NCBI GenBank assembly: GCA_963796225.1
Contig: CAWCLK010000005.1
Coordinates: forward strand, 55,514-119,513
DNA from: CAWCLK01 sp963796225
GTDB taxonomy: Bacteria > Actinomycetota > Nitriliruptoria > Nitriliruptorales > Nitriliruptoraceae
Direction: 5' to 3'
Length of the DNA stretch: 64,000 bases
Shown here: positions 52,856-64,000 of the stretch, piece after piece
Numbering within the stretch: position 1 is the stretch's first letter
How the letters are laid out: the number at the start of each line of letters is the position of its first letter
The notes under the pieces: generated by a model
The model's database searches: none
Seen by the model: the letters and a program-made list of their open reading frames with translations, nothing else
What the model was told of the DNA's origin: nothing
Position numbers and translations under genes: made by a program

Positions 52856-53589
52856 GCGCGCCGCTGTCGATCCGGGTGCGGGACCTGCACCTCGAGTACG
52901 AGATCTACGAGGACCGCCGCGCGGCGATCCGCGACCGGCTCGTCTACCAGAAGGGCACCGGGCGCAGCGTCGTCCACGCCCTCAAGGGCCTGTCCTTCGA
53001 CGTCCACAAGGGCGAGTCGGTCGGCGTGATCGGCTCCAACGGGTCCGGCAAGTCGACCCTGCTGACCGCCCTGGCGGGCCTGCTGCCCCCGACGTCGGGG
53101 GAGATCCTGGTCTCGGCCGAACCCAAGCTGCTGGGCGTGGGCGCGACGCTGATCCCCGTCGCGTCGGGGTGGCGCAACATCCGCATCGGGTGCCTCGCCC
53201 TCGGGATGAGCCGCGACGAGCTCGACGACCGCATCGAGGAGATCGGGCGCTTCACCGACCTCGGCGAGGCCCTCAACCGCCCGCTGCGCACCTACTCGTC
53301 GGGGATGAAGGCGCGCCTGCACTTCGCGATCGCGACCTCCCAGCGCCCCGAGATCCTGCTGATCGACGAGGCGCTGGCGGTGGGGGACAAGAAGTTCAAG
53401 CGCAAGTCCACCCAGCGCATCCAGGGGATGCTCGAGCAGGCCGGCACGCTGCTGCTGGTCAGCCACTCGCTGACCAGCATCAGCAACCAGTGCGAACGTG
53501 CCCTGTGGATCGAGAAGGGCGTGCTGCGGGCCGACGGCCCCGTCGACGAGGTCATCGCGGCCTACGAGGCCGACGAGGAGTCCTCCTGA
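52852..53589 (+). CDS. Polysaccharide ABC exporter, ATP-binding protein (TagH/RfbE type)
   Basis: 245 residues. Walker A GSNGSGKSTLLTALAG, the TagH-type KLLGVGATLIPVASGWRNI, signature RTYSSGMKARLHFAIAT, Walker B ILLIDEALAVGDKKFKRK and H-loop LVSHSLTSI. No carbohydrate-binding C-terminal domain is present, so it is of the short, lipid-linked-substrate class. It overlaps the convergent UPF0182 gene by 28 bases. Confidence 0.88.
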   Translation: MSAPLSIRVRDLHLEYEIYEDRRAAIRDRLVYQKGTGRSVVHALKGLSFDVHKGESVGVIGSNGSGKSTLLTALAGLLPPTSGEILVSAEPKLLGVGATLIPVASGWRNIRIGCLALGMSRDELDDRIEEIGRFTDLGEALNRPLRTYSSGMKARLHFAIATSQRPEILLIDEALAVGDKKFKRKSTQRIQGMLEQAGTLLLVSHSLTSISNQCERALWIEKGVLRADGPVDEVIAAYEADEESS

Positions 53590-56225
53590 GTCGGCGCCGT
53601 GGCGTCCGACAGGTCCGGGTCGACGTCGAGGTGGGTCAGGGCCGGCGCGACCTCGTCGCCGACGCCGACGAGCCCGTTGCTGACGGCGGCCACGCCGTAC
53701 AGGCGGGGCGTGGTGGTGTCGGCGGTCCCGGTGACGATGATCGGCCGTGCCCACACCATCGCCCCGTCCAGCGGCAGCGGCGTCATGGGACCGAACTGCA
53801 CCGCTGAGCCGTTGGCGTTGAGCAGCGTGAACAGGCTGGCCAGGTCGCCGTCGGTGTCGATGGCGCTCTGGGCCACCAGCGGGCTGGCGACGGGGCGGCC
53901 CGGGCTGTCGGCGAAGCGCACCAGCCGGAGCCGTTCGGGGTCGTCGTGGTCGGCCACGGCGATCCCGGTCATGATGTCGCGGGTGGAGGTGGGCTTGTCG
54001 GCCGCACCGGGGCCGTAGGGGCGGATCGCGACCCAGTGGCCGCCGAGCTCGCCCTCGCCGGGCATGAACAGCGACACCGCCATCGAGGGGCCGGTGGTGC
54101 GCTCCTGGTCGTTGCCGCGGGCCACGCCGTCGCCGGGGGCGGCGCTGATGGCCCAGCTGTCCGAGCCGTTGAACAGCGTCTCGGCGTCCTCGACGTGGTA
54201 GCGGCCGAGCATCGCCGTCTGCACCGTCAGCAGGTCCTGCGGGTACAGCAGGTGCGCCCGCAGGTCGTCGGGCATCTGGTCGATGGGCTCGACCAGGCCG
54301 GGGAAGATCTCCATCCAGGCGTCGAGGATGGGGTCGTCGGCCCCGCCCACCTCGGTGCGGTACAGGTGCACGCTGCCGTCGTAGGCGTCCACGGTGGCCT
54401 TGACCGAGGCGTGCAGGTAGTTGTAGCCCCCGCCGGCGAGGCCACTGCGGTCCGGCACGGCGGTGCGTCGCGCGAACTGGGCGTGCGGGTAGGTCGACGC
54501 CGTGGTGTAGCCGTCGATGACCCAGGTGACCCGCCCGCCGGTGACGACCGGGTAGGCGTTGCCGTCGAAGCGCAGGAACGGGGCGAGGGCGTCGAGCCGC
54601 TCGCGCACGCTGCGGCGGAACAGCAGCTGGGAGTCGTCGGTGAGCTCGGCCGACACGAAGGGCTCGAACTGCCCGACGGTCAGCGCCAGCACGGCACGGC
54701 GGAAGGCGGAGTCGAGGGGGATGCCCGTGTCGGCGTCGAAGGCGGTGCCGCCGAACTCACGGCGCTGGGTGCCGACGATCGCGTACCAGTCGTCGAGGCC
54801 CTCGCCGAAGTACAGCTCGGGGCGCTCGAGGCCCAGGTCCGCGGCGGCGGAGGCCACGGCGGGGCGGCCGTCGGGTGCCGGCTCGTCGGCGGGCAGGGCC
54901 ACCACGCCGTCGCCGTGCGTGTAGACGAGGTGGGTGTTGACCCAGCCACGTTCGGGCAGGTCGGCGCGGTTGACGTTGCGGGTGGCCAGCAGCACGGGGC
55001 GGCGCACCCCGTCGATCTCGTACCGGTCGAGGTCGACGTCGCTGATGCGCGTGGCGGTCGTGCCCACCAGCACCTGCAGCGGGCGGGCCAGCTGGTCCTC
55101 GCTGAACAGCGGCATGCGGTCGAGGTCGTCGGCCTGGGCGTCGGTCGGCGCCCCGTCGATGCCGTCGGCGAACTCGACGGTGACGTCCTCGACGGCGTCG
55201 AGCCGGTAGGCGTCCCGGGTGGCCTCGAGGTTGTGGGCGATGTAGGGCAGCTCGCGGGCAGCCTCGGCGGGGCGCACGACCACCTGCTGGACGACCGCCG
55301 GCAGGACGGACAGCACCACGACCTGCAGCACCGCCCAGGTCCCCACCGCCCAGGCGAGCGGACGCCAGCGCCGGGTCCGGGCGGTCCAGATCCCGATCCA
55401 GCCGGTGAGCAGGGCGACCACCGCGAGCACGGCCAGGCCCGGCAGCACCACGTGCACGATGGTCCAGCCGACCCCGTCGAAGGGTCCGGAACGGTCGGTG
55501 GCCGTCGCGGGCCAGCTCACGAACACGTAGCTGGCGGCCTGGACGAGGGCGAGGGCCGCGACGAGCACCGCCACGTGCCGCAGCACGCGCGGGTTCGAGC
55601 GCCGCCCGCCCCGCGGCAGGCGCAACGCCCCGCTGGCCAGGTAGCCGTACACGGCCAGGCCCAGCGCCACGAGCAGCAGCTGACGCAGCCACGAGCTCAC
55701 GAGCGCCAGGAACGGCAGGCGGAACAGGTGGTAGCCGAGGTCCCAGCCGACCTCGGGGGCGCGCACGCCCAGGTCGGGCCCGTGCAGGAACAGCACCCAC
55801 GGTTGCCACTGGTCCAGTGCGGCCGACCCGATCCGCAGGGTCAGCAGCACGGCGACGCCCACCAGCAGCCACCGGTGGGCCGGGCCCATGCGGTCGCGGT
55901 AGCGACGCACGAGCCGGTTCGGGCTGTTGTCGGGGGCCGGCGGCGTGCGCAGCGCCACCAGGGTCGAGCTGATCAGGACGAGCCCGGAGACGACCATGGC
56001 GGCGAGGGCCAGCAGCAGCTGGGCGGTGACCCGCGTGGACCACACCGGGGCGGAGGTCACGCTGGCGTACCACCACCGGTCCAGGATGGTCTGCGCGGCC
56101 AGCTGGACCAGCAGCCCGAGCACGACCAGGCCCAGCACGAGACCCCCGATCCAGCGCTGGCGACGCGTGCGGCGGTCGAGCCAGGCGACGATCGGGTAGG
56201 GCTGGACACGGGTGCGGGCAGGCAT
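53562..56225 (-). CDS. UPF0182 family membrane protein
   Basis: 887 residues. Seven to eight N-terminal membrane helices (first at about 24-48), followed by a large extracytoplasmic part with PYIAHNLEATRDAYRLD, VNTHLVYTHGDGVVALPAD, PELYFGEGLDDWYAIVGT and HYDEDAETLFNGSDSWAI-like motifs, and a short acidic tail. UPF0182 proteins are widespread in Actinobacteria and of unknown function. Its 3' end overlaps the ABC exporter ATPase gene. Confidence 0.88.
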   Translation of the reverse strand: MPARTRVQPYPIVAWLDRRTRRQRWIGGLVLGLVVLGLLVQLAAQTILDRWWYASVTSAPVWSTRVTAQLLLALAAMVVSGLVLISSTLVALRTPPAPDNSPNRLVRRYRDRMGPAHRWLLVGVAVLLTLRIGSAALDQWQPWVLFLHGPDLGVRAPEVGWDLGYHLFRLPFLALVSSWLRQLLLVALGLAVYGYLASGALRLPRGGRRSNPRVLRHVAVLVAALALVQAASYVFVSWPATATDRSGPFDGVGWTIVHVVLPGLAVLAVVALLTGWIGIWTARTRRWRPLAWAVGTWAVLQVVVLSVLPAVVQQVVVRPAEAARELPYIAHNLEATRDAYRLDAVEDVTVEFADGIDGAPTDAQADDLDRMPLFSEDQLARPLQVLVGTTATRISDVDLDRYEIDGVRRPVLLATRNVNRADLPERGWVNTHLVYTHGDGVVALPADEPAPDGRPAVASAAADLGLERPELYFGEGLDDWYAIVGTQRREFGGTAFDADTGIPLDSAFRRAVLALTVGQFEPFVSAELTDDSQLLFRRSVRERLDALAPFLRFDGNAYPVVTGGRVTWVIDGYTTASTYPHAQFARRTAVPDRSGLAGGGYNYLHASVKATVDAYDGSVHLYRTEVGGADDPILDAWMEIFPGLVEPIDQMPDDLRAHLLYPQDLLTVQTAMLGRYHVEDAETLFNGSDSWAISAAPGDGVARGNDQERTTGPSMAVSLFMPGEGELGGHWVAIRPYGPGAADKPTSTRDIMTGIAVADHDDPERLRLVRFADSPGRPVASPLVAQSAIDTDGDLASLFTLLNANGSAVQFGPMTPLPLDGAMVWARPIIVTGTADTTTPRLYGVAAVSNGLVGVGDEVAPALTHLDVDPDLSDATAPTQEDSSSAS

Positions 56226-56434
56226 GGGTGACGGAGCCTATCCGCGCCCCGCCACCCGACCTCACAGGGCTCGTGCGGGCTGTGGTCGGCCGCCACGGTC
56301 GAGGCCCCCGGGCGAGTAGACTGGCGGGGTGCCCGCGGCGGTCCGCGGCCCGTCCCGGCGGGTCGTGTGCCCCGGCCCTTCGCCACCTCGGGTCACCCCC
56401 TTCTGCTCGACGCCGCCTCCGGACGAGGACCTGC

Positions 56435-59161
<2,727 letters not shown>

Positions 59162-59263
59162 TCTCGGCGTCCCATCGTCGGGGTCGGTCCCCGGGAGTGG
59201 CCGCGAACGCAGCCGTAGACTCAGCCCACCCCCGTTCCCCACCCCCATCGCAGGAGTGACCAC

Positions 59264-59998
59264 GTGATCCGGCGCAGGCTCACCCTCAAGCGTGTGGACC
59301 CGTGGTCCGTGCTGAAGTTCGGCTTCGTCGTCAACATCGCCTTCATGCTGGTGGCGATGCTGGGCTTCTGGATCCTCTGGATCGTGGTGGGTCGGCTCGG
59401 TCTGATCGACCAGTTCTGCGACTCGGTCGGCACCATCGTGCTCGACCTGCAGGAGTGCTCGCTCAACGGCGGCAACATCTTCCGGACCCTGCTGTTCCTG
59501 GGCCTGCTCGGCGTGGTGGTGCAGACCGGGATCATGGTCTTCGGGGCGTTCCTCTACAACCTCATCGCCGACCTGACCGGTGGGCTCGGGTTCACCTTCC
59601 TCGACGAGTCCGGTGACACCGTGCGCGAGTCGCGGACCACCGGCGAGACCACCACCGCTGCGCGGGCAGCCACGGGGCGGGAGACATCGGACTCCCGGAC
59701 CGGCGCGGCCGCCGGCGCGTCGGCCAGCAGTGCGCGGACCGGGTCCGGGACCCCACCGTCCGGCGACGCACCCCGCTCCGCCTCGGCCCGTCCCGGTGGG
59801 CCTCCGGACCAGTCCAGCGCCCCGCGCGAACCCACGCCCGACGGCCCGCCACCCGCGCCCGGGCCAGGTTCTGGCAGTGAGACCTCGTCCACGCCCTCGT
59901 CCCCGTCGGAGTCCGCTCCGCCACGGTCGGACCGGCCCGGCTCGTCGGGCGGTTCGTCGCTGTGGGGCGACCCCACACGCTCCAACGACCGCACCTGA
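59264..59998 (+). CDS. DUF3566 transmembrane protein
   Basis: 244 residues. The N-terminal 115 residues are the DUF3566 domain with two helices (FGFVVNIAFMLVAMLGFWILWIVVG and TLLFLGLLGVVVQTGIMVFGAFLYNLIADLTGGL). The rest is a disordered Ser/Pro/Gly-rich tail. This family follows gyrA and precedes tRNA-Ile in most Actinobacteria. GTG start at 59264 after GCAGGAG. Confidence 0.9.
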   Translation: MIRRRLTLKRVDPWSVLKFGFVVNIAFMLVAMLGFWILWIVVGRLGLIDQFCDSVGTIVLDLQECSLNGGNIFRTLLFLGLLGVVVQTGIMVFGAFLYNLIADLTGGLGFTFLDESGDTVRESRTTGETTTAARAATGRETSDSRTGAAAGASASSARTGSGTPPSGDAPRSASARPGGPPDQSSAPREPTPDGPPPAPGPGSGSETSSTPSSPSESAPPRSDRPGSSGGSSLWGDPTRSNDRT

Positions 59999-60015
59999 CG
60001 GGGCGCGACGGCGCA

Positions 60016-60045
60016 TTCGCCCCGCTCCGGTGGGGCCGGTACATT
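60016..60045 (+). promoter_or_regulatory. Candidate tRNA-Ile promoter
   Basis: -10-like TACATT (60040-60045) with TTCGCC (60016-60021) 18 bp upstream, about 40 bases before the tRNA. Confidence 0.35.
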
Positions 60046-60086
60046 GCGCGGCGCTCCGCGGGCATGCCGTCCGCGGTCTTCACTTC

Positions 60087-60161
<75 letters not shown>

Positions 60162-60204
60162 CAGCGAGCCGGTGACGGTTCTTTCGCAAGATCGTGACAC
60201 TTCG

Positions 60205-60233
60205 GGCCCCGACCGCTCCGGTCGGGGCCCGAC
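60205..60233 (+). terminator. Hairpin terminator after tRNA-Ile
   Basis: Perfect 13-bp stem (CGGGCCCCGACCG pairing with CGGTCGGGGCCCG) with a three-base loop, about 45 bases after the tRNA. The rest, 60234-60348, holds nothing I can identify. Confidence 0.7.
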
Positions 60234-60348
60234 GTGCGTCCGCGCGAGGTTGTCGGGCCGTCTGGTGGTGCCGTCGCCCCGTCGCGCTGCCACTGTGGGG
60301 TGGCGTCCTGCTGCCGGGGCGCTGCCGAAGCCTGTCGGGGCACGGGGT

Positions 60349-60373
60349 CGAGCCGACCCGACGGGTCGGCTCG
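60349..60373 (-). terminator. Hairpin terminator after the transposase gene
   Basis: Perfect 11-bp stem (CGAGCCGACCC pairing with GGGTCGGCTCG) with loop GAC, two bases beyond the transposase stop. Confidence 0.65.
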
Positions 60374-60374
60374 G

Positions 60375-62015
60375 TCAGGCGGCGATGTCGGGACCCGCGC
60401 GAGCCGGGGCAGGGTCGTGGTCGAACATGGCGGGCTGCCAGGCGTCGCGGACGACCCATCGGGCCTTGCGGTAGGAACGGTGTTCGTCGGTGCCGGCGTG
60501 GTTGTGGCTGTCGTTGAGCGCTGCGGCGACGAGCGCCACGATGAGCGTCCAGCGGGTTCGGCCCCGCAGCCGTAGCCGGCCCTTCCCGAACGCGAACGTG
60601 GGGTTGGTCTTGAGCTGGCCGAACCATCCCTCGACGGCGGACCGCGGGGTGCCGTAGCTGCGGTGCCAGTCGTCGGACCCGAACAGGTCGCGGGCCATCG
60701 GCTGCTTGTTGACGATGCCCGGGATGAGCACGGTCTTCTGGGTGCAGACGTTGGGGGCCTTGTCCGGGCTGGGCGGGTCGAGGACCGACGGGCGCGACGG
60801 GGTGAACGTGTCGGGGTGGAACCAGGCCCGCAGCGCGCAGTTGGGGCCGTCGGCGCGGTCGGCGCAGCAGCGGGCGCGGAAGCTGCCGTCACCGGCCTGG
60901 CGGGTGTGCGCGCCGAGCAGGTAGCGGGCACGTTCGTGTTGCCGCTGACGCCAGGCGTCGTGCCGGGCGGCCGAGTCGGGGTCGTCGGCCTTGACCTTCG
61001 GCTCGGGGTCGGGTTCGAGCAGCCCGAGGGGGGTGCTGGGGCAGTAGGCGTTGCCGTTGGCGGCCAGCGCCCCGGACCCGGGGGCGGTGGAGTGGGTGCC
61101 CTGCTGGTGCTGCTTGGGGTCGTAGACCGTCAGGATCCCCTGGGCGCGCCAGTAGGTGTGCCACTCGTCGAGCGCGTCGGTGTAGCCCTTGTCCGCGACG
61201 ATGCGGCGCACGGCGCGGGGGTGGTGGGCGACGATGCGGTCGAGCAGGCCGCGGCCGTGGGCGCGTTCGGGGGTGTTGCCGGACCGCAGGTCGACGCCGA
61301 CGCAGAAGGGGCGTCCTCGGTCGTCACGGGCGGTGACGGCTTGCAACGAGTAGCCGAGCAGGGACTGGCGTTCGCCGTCCTTGTCGCGGACGCGCCAGTC
61401 GCAGTCGGGGTCCGACGAGCCGGCCAGGGCGTCGCGGCGGGTGCGGCGGCGTACCCAAGCCTCGAGGCCGGTGCCGTCGACGGTCAGCGTGCCGAGGTCG
61501 ACGTCGGGCGGCAGCGTCACGGCGAGGACCGCGTGGGTGAGCTCGGCGAGGGCCTGTTCGCTCTCGGCGAGCTCGTCGTCGCTGTACGGCGTGCCGTCCG
61601 GTCTGGTGGCGTTGGGCGACACCTCGTACGCCCGGGCGACGGCGACGAGCCTGCGGGCCATGGCGCGGTAGGACCGGAACACCAGCGCGTCCGGCGGCAC
61701 GTCGTCACGGTCGTAGCCACGCCGTTCACGGACCGCGCCGGCGTCGTACCACAGGTCGCCAGGCAACAGTTCGAGCTGGGCGGTCGCCTCGGACACGAAC
61801 CAGGCCCGGCCGTCGAGGACGGCCATGAGCAGTCCGATCAACAGGGTGCGGGCGGGCACGACGTCGGGGCGGGACGGCCCCAGACGCTGCTCGACCAGTC
61901 GGGCAGCGCCGGATCCGTCGACGATCGCGGCGGCGCGCCGGTACCGCTTGGCGGCACTGCGCTGCTCTGGCCCGCGGTGGCGGTGCCGGTCCGACGGGGC
62001 TGCCCAGATCGTCAC
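60375..62015 (-). CDS. DDE transposase (IS1182/IS4-like RNase H fold)
   Basis: 546 residues. The catalytic triad is readable: first Asp in GTLTVDGTGLEAW, second Asp in RRIVADKGYTDA, and Glu in RSAVEGWFGQLK near the C-terminus. Between them a Cys-rich insertion (RCCADRADGPNCALR) may bind zinc. N-terminal half PDVVPARTLLIGLLMAVLDGRAW resembles the DUF772-type N-terminus of IS1182 transposases. The GTG start at 62015 overlaps the stop of the recombinase-like gene. The frame is intact, so the protein could be active. Confidence 0.8.
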   Translation of the reverse strand: MTIWAAPSDRHRHRGPEQRSAAKRYRRAAAIVDGSGAARLVEQRLGPSRPDVVPARTLLIGLLMAVLDGRAWFVSEATAQLELLPGDLWYDAGAVRERRGYDRDDVPPDALVFRSYRAMARRLVAVARAYEVSPNATRPDGTPYSDDELAESEQALAELTHAVLAVTLPPDVDLGTLTVDGTGLEAWVRRRTRRDALAGSSDPDCDWRVRDKDGERQSLLGYSLQAVTARDDRGRPFCVGVDLRSGNTPERAHGRGLLDRIVAHHPRAVRRIVADKGYTDALDEWHTYWRAQGILTVYDPKQHQQGTHSTAPGSGALAANGNAYCPSTPLGLLEPDPEPKVKADDPDSAARHDAWRQRQHERARYLLGAHTRQAGDGSFRARCCADRADGPNCALRAWFHPDTFTPSRPSVLDPPSPDKAPNVCTQKTVLIPGIVNKQPMARDLFGSDDWHRSYGTPRSAVEGWFGQLKTNPTFAFGKGRLRLRGRTRWTLIVALVAAALNDSHNHAGTDEHRSYRKARWVVRDAWQPAMFDHDPAPARAGPDIAA

Positions 62016-62951
62016 GGACGCCCCCGCAGCGCCGAACGTGCCGTGTCGTCGTCGGTGGCGGGGACGTGCTCGAGGACGTTGTTGACGAACCCCATGGTGG
62101 TCACGCCCGCGGCGCGCATGAGCGCGTCGAGGGGCGTGTTGCGGCGCAGGTGCTCGACGATCCACGTGGTCCGCAGGCGGGAGACCGACAGGTAGGGCGC
62201 GTCGGCACCGGCGAGCATCGTGGCGATCTTGTGGGTGACGTTGCGTCGGCCCTTCATCGTCAGGGTCCCGCAGACCGCGTCGTCGCCGGTCCGTTCCATG
62301 ACGGCGAGCAGCGGGTCGGCGTACCGGTCCAGGCACGGCACCGACCGGCCGCGCGGCGCGTCGCCGGGCACGACCGCGACGACGGCGCCGTCGGCAGCGC
62401 GGCACGCGTCGCGGCCCGACATCCGGGTGAAGTCGTAGGCGGTCAGCCCGCACCCGACCCCGAGCAGGATGGCGGCTTCGGCCCGCCGGGCGAACAGCGC
62501 GGAACCCAGCGTCTGGGCGGCGGTGAGCAGCCGGGCGACCTCCCGGTCGGTGTAGGGCGCCTCGCTGTGTTCGCGGCGGCCGTACGACCGGAACTCGGGC
62601 CACAGGTGCGGGTGGGCTGCCCGGCCCATGTCACGCAGCCGGGCCCGGACCGTGCTGCGGGATGTCTCGGCGAGCCGGTCCAGCGACACATCCACGAACC
62701 GCTCGAGCACCTCGGGGCGCAGCGCGGTCCGCGGGTCGAGCCCGTGACCGGACTGCTCGGTGAACAGCAGCAGCCGCGCGACGTGCACGGCATGGGACCG
62801 GGCCATGTCCCGTTCGGCGACTCGACCAGCCCCATGACGTCGACAGTCAGGCCGGCGACGCGGTCCACTCGTCAGCGGTCAGCGTCCTGGGCGTGTAGCC
62901 GTCGAGCAACGCCGCGGCGTGCTCGCGGTGCGGCGAGGGCAGGGCGGGCAT
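62012..62951 (-). CDS. Tyrosine-recombinase-fold protein lacking catalytic residues, frame-disrupted
   Basis: The intact part (62012-62806) has an N-terminal helical domain (HVARLLLFTEQSGHGLDP, DVSLDRLAETSRSTVRARLRDM) and a catalytic-like domain: AAILLGVGCGLTAYDFTRMSGRD aligns with box I, LSVSRLRTTWIVEHLRRNTPLDALMRAAGV with box II. The box I Arg is Thr, the box II His is Ser, and no Tyr is found at the nucleophile position, so strand cleavage by this protein is unlikely. Upstream residues (PALPSPHREHAAALLDGYTPRTLTADEW, then VAGLTVDVMGLV) continue in two other frames to an ATG at 62951; adding one base at each join restores them (940 is consistent with two missing bases). Confidence 0.6.
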
Positions 62952-63145
62952 GGTGCGGGCACGGGTTCCTCCGGGCGGTCGTCCCACGCGCCTGCCTCCT
63001 GCCCAGGGTGTCGTGCGAGGATGTCGCCGGGGGCCTGGGGGTTGCAAGGCGCTGGTCTCCCGGTGGTCGGCGACCCGCCGCCTGGCACACGTTGGACGGT
63101 GCCGTTGCCGTGAAACGACCGTCAGATCACCCTGCGGCGCGCGAA

Positions 63146-63521
63146 ATGACCGTCAACTATGGTCGCGCAACATTGGCGATTGGGGCACGGGTGGCGGGGA
63201 GCCCGGATGGCGGACCTGCCAACGCTGCGGCGCCCAGAAGTGGGGCTACCCGAACACCAAGTGGTGCGGCCGCGCCTGCCGCGAGGCCGCCGCGCGCGAG
63301 AAGCGCAACGGAGCCGCACGCATCGCCGAGTTGGAAGACGCGGCACGTACCGCGGACACGTCGCTTGACGCCGTCGCGGACGTGCTGCGTGGTATCGGCG
63401 CGGCATCGCGCCGCGGGCTCGACAGGAGACCGTCGTCGCCATCATCGAGGCCGCCCTCCAGGAGATCGATGTAGCCCGGAAGAAGCTTGCGACCGTACTC
63501 GGAAGCGACGTGGAGGAGTGA
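63146..63521 (+). pseudogene. Small zinc-finger protein gene, frame-disrupted
   Basis: Coding pieces in three frames: a start at ATG 63146 (MTVNYGR), then IGDWGTGGGEPGWRTCQRCGAQKWGYPNTKWCGRACREAAAREKRNGAARIAELEDA, then RQETVVAIIEAALQEIDVARKKL with a stop at 63519-63521. Two added bases rejoin them (376 plus 2 is 3n). The CxxC and CGRAC pairs suggest a zinc finger followed by a coiled coil. I cannot name it. The start lies inside the right-end repeat of the mobile element. Confidence 0.5.
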
Positions 63522-63529
63522 CCAGCCCG

Positions 63530-64000
63530 TCAGCGTCCCGGGATCTTCCTAGGGTTCTTGTGCAGCAGGCGGCGTCTGCAACGCCCGCTTGTATCGACAC
63601 CCTGGTGATGACCGATAACGATGCTTCTATAAGTGTCAAGCGGCCTGCACGGCGGGGTTGGGGACCAAGAGTCTCGGGACATCTCGCGGGCGATGTAGCG
63701 CTTCAGGCAGCGCATGATCTCGCGGTCGGATTTCCCCTCGGCGGTCTTCTTCTTCGCGTAGGCCTGTGTGCGCCTCTCGGTGCGCAGTCGGGACAGCGCG
63801 ATCATGTGTAGGGCGTGGTTGGCATGGCGGTCCCCGCCTGGGCGGTTGAGCCGATGACGGGTCCTGGCGGCTGGCCCGAGGTCGCGGGCAGCGGCGCGAC
63901 CCCGCACAGGTGCGCGAACGTATCCTGTCGTCGTCGAGCCGGTCGGGGTTGTCCCCGGCGGTGATCAGCAGCTGCGCAGCCGACTGCGGTCCCACCCCGT
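63530..64000 (-). pseudogene. IS110-family transposase fragment (C-terminal part)
   Basis: Runs off the right edge of the window. Matches the Transposase_20 region of IS110 (DEDD) transposases: GPQSAAQLLITAGDNPDRLDDD, then FAHLCGVAPLPATSG, then RHRLNRPGGDRHANHALHMIALSRLRTERRTQAYAKKKTAEGKSDREIMRCLKRYIARE. The three pieces are in three frames, each join needing one extra base, so the gene appears decayed. IS110 elements use a bridge RNA encoded in their noncoding end; none can be assigned here. Confidence 0.7.

Larger units (their letters stand above)
60173..63155 (-). mobile_element. Two-gene insertion element (degenerate recombinase fold plus DDE transposase)
   Basis: Approximate limits. TGACGGTTCTTTCGC (60173-60187), 11 bases after tRNA-Ile, matches the complement of GCGAAATGACCGTCA (63141-63155) at 13 of 15 positions; a second copy GTGAAACGACCGTCA lies at 63110-63124. 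Between them are a transposase and an upstream recombinase-like gene, both on the minus strand and coupled by GTGA. I see no clear target duplication. Confidence 0.5.

Overview
The window is very GC-rich and carries the conserved actinobacterial replication-origin neighbourhood. In order it has trxB-trxA-amidase, then parB-parA-rsmG-jag-yidC-yidD-rnpA-rpmH on the minus strand, then dnaA-oriC-dnaN-recF-dciA and gyrB on the plus strand, then gyrA, a DUF3566 gene and tRNA-Ile. A nickel superoxide dismutase, a DUF5318 protein and the SigM-like kinase/sigma/anti-sigma block also point to Actinomycetota. The gene content would fit a deep-branching, Nitriliruptoria/Euzebya-like lineage; that placement is inference.

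Layout. 1-9.5 kb: truncated MscS channel, small membrane proteins, a GT87-type glycosyltransferase, DUF5318, Ni-SOD (sodN) divergent from its maturation protease (fused to a NUDIX domain), an orphan histidine kinase, a methyltransferase and the CCA-adding enzyme. 9.6-12.2 kb: polar amino-acid ABC transporter. 12.3-16.6 kb: YrhK-like protein, NDH-2, PilT, D-aminoacyl-tRNA deacylase, NUDIX hydrolase. 16.6-22.6 kb: translationally coupled envelope/stress operon of DUF6049 protein, small membrane protein, Ser/Thr kinase, ECF sigma and anti-sigma; the lipid II flippase gene murJ, usual here, is absent. 23-32 kb: thioredoxin system, amidase, GNAT, aminotransferase, Ddl, HAD, RpiA. 32-39 kb: the parB-to-rpmH block, with parS-like sites concentrated in a 1.1 kb gene-free stretch. 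39-49 kb: dnaA, an oriC with helically phased DnaA-box cores, dnaN, recF, dciA, an HDOD gene, an Fpg-family glycosylase and gyrB. 49-56.4 kb separates gyrB from gyrA: a secreted I36-type protein in an operon with an ECF sigma and a membrane anti-sigma, a polysaccharide-type ABC exporter, and a UPF0182 protein. 56.4-60.2 kb: gyrA, DUF3566, tRNA-Ile. 60.2-64 kb: accessory DNA, with a two-gene mobile element (degenerate tyrosine-recombinase fold coupled to a DDE transposase), a broken zinc-finger gene and an IS110-family remnant.

Sequence quality matters here. Several otherwise intact genes, including the essential dnaA and yidC, are interrupted by what looks like one extra base each (also the glycosyltransferase, amidase, DUF5318, the parA tails and mscS). 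The last 1.2 kb instead shows changes of the missing-base type. The first group is best explained by base-calling error; the second may be real decay. Coordinates of frame-disrupted genes are given from start to final stop.
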